A stretch of DNA of 26,032 bases, taken from positions 1-26,032 of IMG/VR virus record IMGVR_UViG_3300042691_026564. One strand, 5' to 3'. Numbering within the stretch: position 1 is the first letter of the stretch; each line of letters starts with the position of its first letter. Shown one piece after another: positions 21,732-26,032 of this stretch. The position numbers and the translations under genes were made by a program. Origin of the DNA: a virus. The notes under the pieces are model-generated. The model was given only the letters and a program-made list of their open reading frames with translations. It was not told the origin of the DNA and made no database searches.

Positions 21732-22364
21732 ATGCCACAACCACACCATGAACATCGTAGTCGGCTGTATCACAATCAGTATCTCTATGCTGTGGAAATG
21801 CACTACCTGGGTGCTCGATACATCGGTGTGCTGACCCCCGAGCGAGTGACCAGTCAGTACAACAACATGCTGCAGCACTCTTGGCACACACCTGAAGTTG
21901 AACTGGTGAATGTGCTAGAAGTGGCACAAGGTCTAATCGATCTAGGCCCCAAGATCAAGTTGACCTCCAGCTGGAACAACATGTTTGTGTACACCAACGA
22001 TGCTGGTGATTATGAGAGAATTCAAAAGATTCCACATGCGACTGTGGGCAGTTATCGCAAGGCCATGGTCACACAGCCCGCAGGGGTGTTGTTGCGTCGC
22101 AATCCCAAGTATCTGTATCGCAGCTACTTTAGAGAAAAGCGAATGGATCCCGAACAGGGCCAGCAATTTTTGCAGTTTGTGATCAGCCGCGGGGACTATT
22201 TTAACCTGGACCATGCCACTCGCATGAGACTGGGATTAGGGCGTCACCGCTATCCGTTTGCTCGGCACAGCTACATTGAGCACAACAGCCCACTAGATGT
22301 GACCATGATGGAAATGGTCATGCCCGGAGCAATTCGTCAGACCCTACCCATACAGGCTAAATAA
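21732..22364 (+). CDS. Conserved phage protein of unknown function
   Basis: A 210-residue protein two bases after the ClpA-like stop, with GGAG 8 bases before the ATG. Segments such as NQYLYAVEMHYLGARYIGVL, LTSSWNNMFVYTNDAGDYER, NPKYLYRSYFREKRMD and FLQFVISRGDYFNLDHATRM look well folded. I recall similar proteins in aquatic T4-like phages without a role. No catalytic motif is visible. Its stop codon is part of the TAAATA box upstream of the next gene. Confidence 0.8.
   Translation: MPQPHHEHRSRLYHNQYLYAVEMHYLGARYIGVLTPERVTSQYNNMLQHSWHTPEVELVNVLEVAQGLIDLGPKIKLTSSWNNMFVYTNDAGDYERIQKIPHATVGSYRKAMVTQPAGVLLRRNPKYLYRSYFREKRMDPEQGQQFLQFVISRGDYFNLDHATRMRLGLGRHRYPFARHSYIEHNSPLDVTMMEMVMPGAIRQTLPIQAK
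22356..22363 (+). promoter_or_regulatory. T4-late-like box GCTAAATA overlapping a stop codon
   Basis: The octamer is identical to 7583-7590. It ends 7 bases before ATG 22371, so a transcript started here would begin at or next to that ATG. No Shine-Dalgarno sequence follows. Because it overlaps coding sequence it could be chance. Confidence 0.4.
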
Positions 22365-22370
22365 TACACT

Positions 22371-22541
22371 ATGGCAAAAATCATCGAAGACGTTATCGTC
22401 ATAAAATTTTCAAAAATTGTCCGAGACAGCGACTCAGACGCAGCTGGCATTGCCGGCGCTGACATTCAACAAGCACTGGAACAAGTGGCTCAAGAACTGG
22501 TGGGCGACGCAGTTGTGGTAGAAGTTGTGAGCGCACAATGA
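22371..22541 (+). CDS. 56-residue small phage protein
   Basis: A short gene filling the gap between two conserved phage genes. The product reads MAKIIEDVIVIKFSKIVRDS, then an acidic turn and DIQQALEQVAQELVGDAVVV. It predicts a strand, a helix and a strand. The TGA overlaps the next ATG (ATGA), which supports coding. No Shine-Dalgarno sequence. Function unknown. Confidence 0.7.
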   Translation: MAKIIEDVIVIKFSKIVRDSDSDAAGIAGADIQQALEQVAQELVGDAVVVEVVSAQ

Positions 22542-22897
22542 CCACTCAGGCCTTGCTGACTGCAGTTACCCACGGCACACCCTCGGGCAACTATGACGGG
22601 TCCAGTCAGGACTGGTTCTCAGATGCTGTCAAAGCTGCTGACTACTATCGTGGTCGTGGAGGTGTGCAGACCATGGGATTCTCGGTCACAGGGTTTCAGG
22701 GCACCGTCACCATAGAAGCCACCTTGGACATGGATCCAGACTCTGCTGCTTGGTTTCCCACACTAGAATATGGCGATGCCAGCACAGTGACCACACAGAA
22801 CATTTCAGAATCTGTTGTGGGCAACTTCACCTGGTTGCGAGCCAGGATAGAACACTTTGAAGCCGGTGTTATAAACACTGTGACTGTGACCTACTGA
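22538..22897 (+). CDS. Putative structural (decoration/neck-type) protein
   Basis: A 119-residue beta-rich protein without Cys. GNYDGSSQDWFSDAVKAADY, MGFSVTGFQGTVTIEATLDM, and VGNFTWLRARIEHFEAG, ending in TVTVTY, suggest a jelly-roll or beta-sandwich. I recall relatives in aquatic myoviruses labelled as structural or unknown. Coupled by ATGA to the small gene upstream. The last 29 bases overlap the minus-strand HNH gene. Confidence 0.72.
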   Translation: MTTQALLTAVTHGTPSGNYDGSSQDWFSDAVKAADYYRGRGGVQTMGFSVTGFQGTVTIEATLDMDPDSAAWFPTLEYGDASTVTTQNISESVVGNFTWLRARIEHFEAGVINTVTVTY

Positions 22898-23567
22898 TAC
22901 TTGGATTTGATTTACAATTGTCGCTGTGCCATCTAGCAAATGTGCCCGGGGCACATGCAGTATGACATTTAATACACGAGATTCGCTTAGAGTGTGCAAA
23001 CGCATACATCTCTTTTTGTTCAGGCGTTCTGTTCAACTGTTGCTGCCTAATATATTCTCTACGTTCAGGCGTCATTGACTCGACTGTTTTTTGTCTCAAT
23101 ATTTCTTTTAACTCTTTGCTTATTGGTCCTCGTTTGTGTCCAGTATTGCCTGAAGTTTTACCACGTCTATCAATTGCTTCCTGATGTCTTTTTCTAATCT
23201 CAGGATCACTCATTGGATTATTTGTTTTTGTATGGACTGATTTGACTTTGCAATATTCTTGTTTTAGAGATTCATATAGTCTTCCAGTTATTTTATATCT
23301 TTGTTGATTCTGATTCTCTAAGTTTGCCATGGTCCAGGCGGCGTAAATCATTTTTTCTTTGTGTGGACTACATACCATTTTAGTTAGCAACCAATGGCAT
23401 ATAAAGTGTTCTCTTGCAGTTAAATCTACCAAATTTTCTTTTCGATTATTACCGCCTAAACTTTTTGGTATAATGTGGTGTCGTTCCTTATACCCGATCA
23501 ACGATCGAGTTTTAGCTTGTTGGATGATGTTGTTATACCAGGTGGTATATTTGTTGTGTAAATACAT
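22869..23567 (-). CDS. Free-standing HNH homing endonuclease
   Basis: A 232-residue minus-strand nuclease. The HNH core is ERHHIIPKSLGG with H30/H31, N45 in KENLV, and H54 in REHFICHWLL. A middle segment (TNNPMSDPEIRKRHQEAI) resembles NUMOD3-type DNA-binding motifs, and RREYIRQQQLNRTPEQKE continues that basic region. The C-terminus CIKCHTACAPGTFARWHSDN followed by Cys looks like a zinc-binding finger. Such genes spread by cutting an unoccupied site in related phages. It is AT-rich, antisense, and ends inside the 3' end of the upstream structural gene, as expected for an insertion. Confidence 0.9.
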   Translation of the reverse strand: MYLHNKYTTWYNNIIQQAKTRSLIGYKERHHIIPKSLGGNNRKENLVDLTAREHFICHWLLTKMVCSPHKEKMIYAAWTMANLENQNQQRYKITGRLYESLKQEYCKVKSVHTKTNNPMSDPEIRKRHQEAIDRRGKTSGNTGHKRGPISKELKEILRQKTVESMTPERREYIRQQQLNRTPEQKEMYAFAHSKRISCIKCHTACAPGTFARWHSDNCKSNPSISRSQSQCL

Positions 23568-23629
23568 TGCTGATGCCCTTTCCCGGCGTTAGAGTAGTTG
23601 GATATTACCAGTATCGCGAACTACACTTT

Positions 23630-23641
23630 TATTTATAAATA
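23630..23641. promoter_or_regulatory. Palindromic bidirectional late-promoter box
   Basis: TATTTATAAATA contains TATAAATA on the plus strand (23634-23641) and again on the minus strand (23630-23637). It lies between the divergent HNH and nucleotidyltransferase genes. The plus-strand box ends 5 bases before ATG 23647, giving an essentially leaderless transcript; the minus-strand box is about 60 bases from the HNH start. Confidence 0.55.
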
Positions 23642-23646
23642 TATTT

Positions 23647-25035
23647 ATGAAGACTTTAGTAGTATTACCAATGGGCGCACATCCATTTCACCCGGGGCAC
23701 CTGGCCCTGTATCAGAGTGCGCAACGAGCATTTCCTGACGCTGAAGTGTATGTGGCAGCAACCAACGATACCAGTGCAAGACCATTCCCTTTCCCAGTAA
23801 AAGAAAAACTGGCCAAACTGGCTGGTGTAGAACCTGGACATTTTGTACAGGTCAAAAGCCCTTTCCGCGCAGAAGAAATTACTGCTCGTTTTGATCCCAA
23901 AAGTGACCGCTTGATTTTTGTGCGCTCAGAAAAAGACGCAGACAAACCACCACAAGCAGGTGGCGTCAAACGTGACGGATCGCCTAGTTACTTGCAGCCG
24001 TTGTTGGGTGCAAAGAAACTGGAACCATTTGCCAAGCATGCCTACATGGCCTACTTGCCCACAGTGGAGTTTGGTCCGGGCATGACAAGTGCTACACAAA
24101 TACGCACAGCCTGGCCTACACTAGACCAACGCAGAAAAACTGCCTTGGTCATGAGCCTGTATCCACGCACACAGGGCAATGCCAAGCTTGCGGCCACAGT
24201 GGTCCGACTGTTAGACGCTGCCATTGGTGGTGCATCGGATGTGGCGGAAAGCGTGGAATTCATGTCCGACGCTCAATTCTACGGCGAAATACTGAGTGTG
24301 TTGGCTGCTATGGGCGCAGGACTTGCCACAGGTGCTTACTTAAAAGCGCGAGACATTGTGAAAATGTACAACGCTGATCGAATCATGCGGGCCCTAGAAG
24401 GCTATCGTGTGGGCAATATCAGCGACAGCGAGCGCCAGGCCCTGACCAAACTGATTGCTGAGTTCAAACAGGCCATGGCTCAGCGCCAGGGAGAGCAAGC
24501 ACTTGCAATTGCCAAGCAGATCAAAACTATTGCAACCGATCGGACTTCTGTAGCTGAGGGCTGGAAAGATGTTGTGGCAGGTGGTGCCATGGCGCTGGCT
24601 GCCATGGGCTCTGGTGCTCAAAGCATGCCCGATATCAACGCACAACAAGTCGAACTCACCAACAAATATTACAAAGTGCTGGTTCAACGTGCAGTAGAAG
24701 ATGGTAGGACCTTGGATGCTCGTACCAAAAACTTTTTGATGTCTAAGGCACAAGACGCTGCTGCTCAAAAAATTCAAAAGTCAACAGCACAGACCGCCCA
24801 AACAAAACCACAATTTCCTGCCCAGGGCAGTGAGCAGCGTCGAGCCAAGGATTTTGATCAATTCGAATCTGCAGACGTGGACGAAAACCAAGGCTGGGCA
24901 GCAACACTAGAAACTGTGTCGGCCACAGGCACCACAGCCAATACCTCAGGTTCGGGAGCAGGCATGACTGCCAGCTATCAGCGTCGTGACAATCAGCCCA
25001 TAAGCGAAGACTATTTGAGCGAGCGCAGGTTGTAA
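23647..25035 (+). CDS. Nucleotidyltransferase fused to a long probable virion-type tail
   Basis: A 462-residue protein. Residues 1-160 form an HxGH nucleotidyltransferase domain: MGAHPFHPGHLAL with H15 and H18, and TSATQIR (147-153). Residues about 165-300 are helical. Then comes VAEGWKDVVAGGAMALAAMG, a hydrophobic stretch near 310, followed by a Gln/Ala-rich disordered region and the tail PISEDYLSERRL. Such tails, with EG/SE turns, are common in aquatic phage structural or injected proteins as I recall. The start cannot be moved downstream without losing strand 1. No Shine-Dalgarno sequence; a late-promoter box ends 5 bases upstream. Substrate unknown. Confidence 0.82.
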   Translation: MKTLVVLPMGAHPFHPGHLALYQSAQRAFPDAEVYVAATNDTSARPFPFPVKEKLAKLAGVEPGHFVQVKSPFRAEEITARFDPKSDRLIFVRSEKDADKPPQAGGVKRDGSPSYLQPLLGAKKLEPFAKHAYMAYLPTVEFGPGMTSATQIRTAWPTLDQRRKTALVMSLYPRTQGNAKLAATVVRLLDAAIGGASDVAESVEFMSDAQFYGEILSVLAAMGAGLATGAYLKARDIVKMYNADRIMRALEGYRVGNISDSERQALTKLIAEFKQAMAQRQGEQALAIAKQIKTIATDRTSVAEGWKDVVAGGAMALAAMGSGAQSMPDINAQQVELTNKYYKVLVQRAVEDGRTLDARTKNFLMSKAQDAAAQKIQKSTAQTAQTKPQFPAQGSEQRRAKDFDQFESADVDENQGWAATLETVSATGTTANTSGSGAGMTASYQRRDNQPISEDYLSERRL

Positions 25036-25058
25036 ATTTTGCCGGGACCAAGTATACT
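25030..25058 (+). promoter_or_regulatory. Sigma70 promoter for the glycosyltransferase-like gene
   Basis: TTGTAA (25030-25035), 17 bases, TATACT (25053-25058); initiation near 25065. The -35 overlaps the end of the upstream gene. The -35 and spacer equal those of the ClpA promoter. Confidence 0.65.
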
Positions 25059-25059
25059 C

Positions 25060-25067
25060 TGTAAATA
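25060..25067 (+). promoter_or_regulatory. T4-late-like box TGTAAATA
   Basis: It directly follows the sigma70 -10 and lies 22 bases before ATG 25090, with GGAG at 25080-25083 between. Together they could give both early and late expression of the gene. Confidence 0.5.
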
Positions 25068-25089
25068 ACTTACTTTTACGGAGAACCCA

Positions 25090-25995
25090 ATGGCTGACGC
25101 CCAACCCACTACCACACCCCCAACAGATCCTGCTGTGACCAATCAGCAAAACATCCAGGTCAATCTTGACTATTTGAGAACCACCAGGGTTCACATGTGC
25201 ATGCCCTGCTACGGCGGGCAATTGACCGAAAGCACATTCATGAGCTACATCAAGTGGGCCAACATGGCTCGACAGCTGGGTATTGAATGGACGGTGGAAA
25301 CCATGACCAACGAAAGCTTGATCAGTCGTGCCCGTAACACCCTCACAGCCAAGTTCTTGGCCACTAAAGAATCCACTCACCTGATGTTTATCGACGCTGA
25401 CATTGGCTGGGAACCCTGGCACCTGTTGGTCATGATGGACGCACAAAAAGATGTCATAGGCGGCCTGTATCCCATGAAAAGCATGCCCATCAAATGGTGT
25501 GTGAACGGTATTCCAGGTGTGACCGAAGACCCCAACTCCAACTTGATCGAAGTCAGCAAGACCGGCACAGGCTTCCTGTTGATCAAGCGTGATGTGTTTG
25601 AAAAGCTGGATGCACATCCAGCCACCCGGCCATTTGCCAACGACATTGGCCTGGACGCCAGCCTAAACCAGTACATGAAAACCTACTTTGACACCGCTGT
25701 GCGTGAAGGTCGCTACTACTCCGAAGACTGGACCTTCTGTGAAAACTGGCGCGATCTTGGTGGACAGGTCTGGGTGGACAAGCGTGTGCTGTTGCGTCAC
25801 ACAGGTACCTACACATTTGACGCTGCCACACAGGACAAGCTGTATCAAGATCTGCATGCCATGGTGTTGGCCAAGGCCGGTCCCACACACTCCATAACTC
25901 CTGCACAGCCCATGCACAACGTGGACCCTGCGGTGTTGACTGCAGAAGCTGCACCTGAAGTGATTGCTGAAAACTACAGCAAGGCACCTGAATAA
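25090..25995 (+). CDS. GT-A-like glycosyltransferase of a phage family
   Basis: A 301-residue protein. After a disordered Thr/Pro N-terminus, VHMCMPCYGGQLTESTFMS opens a GT-A fold, NESLISRARNTLTAKFLA forms a conserved helix, and LMFIDADIGWEP holds the DxD metal and nucleotide-sugar motif (D102, D104). GGLYPMKSMPIKW and GTGFLLIKRDVFEKL then YYSEDWTFCENWRDLGGQVW with VLLRHTGTYTF complete the family pattern, with likely acceptor and catalytic acids in SEDW. It may glycosylate a phage or host component. The Ala/Pro-rich C-terminus is probably disordered. Acceptor and sugar unknown. Confidence 0.85.
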   Translation: MADAQPTTTPPTDPAVTNQQNIQVNLDYLRTTRVHMCMPCYGGQLTESTFMSYIKWANMARQLGIEWTVETMTNESLISRARNTLTAKFLATKESTHLMFIDADIGWEPWHLLVMMDAQKDVIGGLYPMKSMPIKWCVNGIPGVTEDPNSNLIEVSKTGTGFLLIKRDVFEKLDAHPATRPFANDIGLDASLNQYMKTYFDTAVREGRYYSEDWTFCENWRDLGGQVWVDKRVLLRHTGTYTFDAATQDKLYQDLHAMVLAKAGPTHSITPAQPMHNVDPAVLTAEAAPEVIAENYSKAPE

Positions 25996-26020
25996 CACAC
26001 TGCCGAGAACTAATAGTCAC

Positions 26021-26032
26021 ATGAAAATTGGA
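26021..26032 (+). CDS. Possible start of next gene (only four codons)
   Basis: ATG AAA ATT GGA runs into the window end, 25 bases after the glycosyltransferase stop. The upstream sequence has only a weak GAG. The start MKIG is seen in many NAD-binding enzymes, but four residues prove nothing. Confidence 0.3.

Noticed and set aside
24946-25617. 223-codon minus-strand frame over the glycosyltransferase-like gene
   Set aside because: It spans two supported plus-strand genes and a promoter region, and shows no domain pattern.
1-26032. tRNA or rRNA genes
   Set aside because: I found no cloverleaf-like segment or conserved rRNA stretch; almost all DNA is covered by protein genes.

Overview
The window looks like part of a large tailed-phage genome (Caudoviricetes, T4-like myovirus style), probably from an uncultured aquatic phage of a Gram-negative host. 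The evidence is repeat-built tail-fibre genes, a Gram-negative lysis cassette (M15 endolysin, spanins, holin), T4-late-promoter-like TAAATA boxes, tightly overlapping genes, and auxiliary genes typical of aquatic myoviruses. A Bug/TctC-type periplasmic receptor hints at a betaproteobacterial (Burkholderiales-like) host, but that is inference. No terminase, portal, capsid, polymerase or tRNA gene is visible, and no gene-free stretch exceeds 300 bases.

Layout. 1-7005: three tail-fibre/adhesin genes; the first is cut by the left edge and carries a cupredoxin-like domain, a seven-bladed FG-GAP propeller and a glycine-rich tip. 7008-7576: two small conserved phage genes. 7612-9452: five overlapping genes, mostly small Cys-containing and basic; four share a short N-terminal motif resembling the T4 internal-protein capsid-targeting leader. 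9486-10864: an SGNH-hydrolase-like gene facing a methyltransferase. 10960-15121: a seven-gene coupled operon (Bug receptor, 2OG-Fe(II) oxygenase, P-loop protein, APS-kinase-like protein, nucleotidyltransferase, DUF2061-like membrane protein, SGNH hydrolase) facing a sulfotransferase-like gene (15095-16321, minus). 16409-18587: lysis cassette. 18625-21729: DnaJ-like and ClpA-like genes, each with its own sigma70-type promoter. 21732-22897: small conserved phage genes. 22869-23567 (minus): HNH homing endonuclease. 23647-25995: a nucleotidyltransferase fused to a long tail and a GT-A-like glycosyltransferase.

How it may fit together: the fibres recognise the host; the 10960-16321 block could alter host nutrient capture and make or use an activated sulfate or nucleotide donor to modify a surface; the DnaJ/ClpA pair could redirect host proteolysis; the lysis cassette releases virions. 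The three minus-strand genes are AT-rich insertions, each ending inside the 3' end of its plus-strand neighbour, and each is followed by a TAAATA-type promoter box for the next plus-strand gene.
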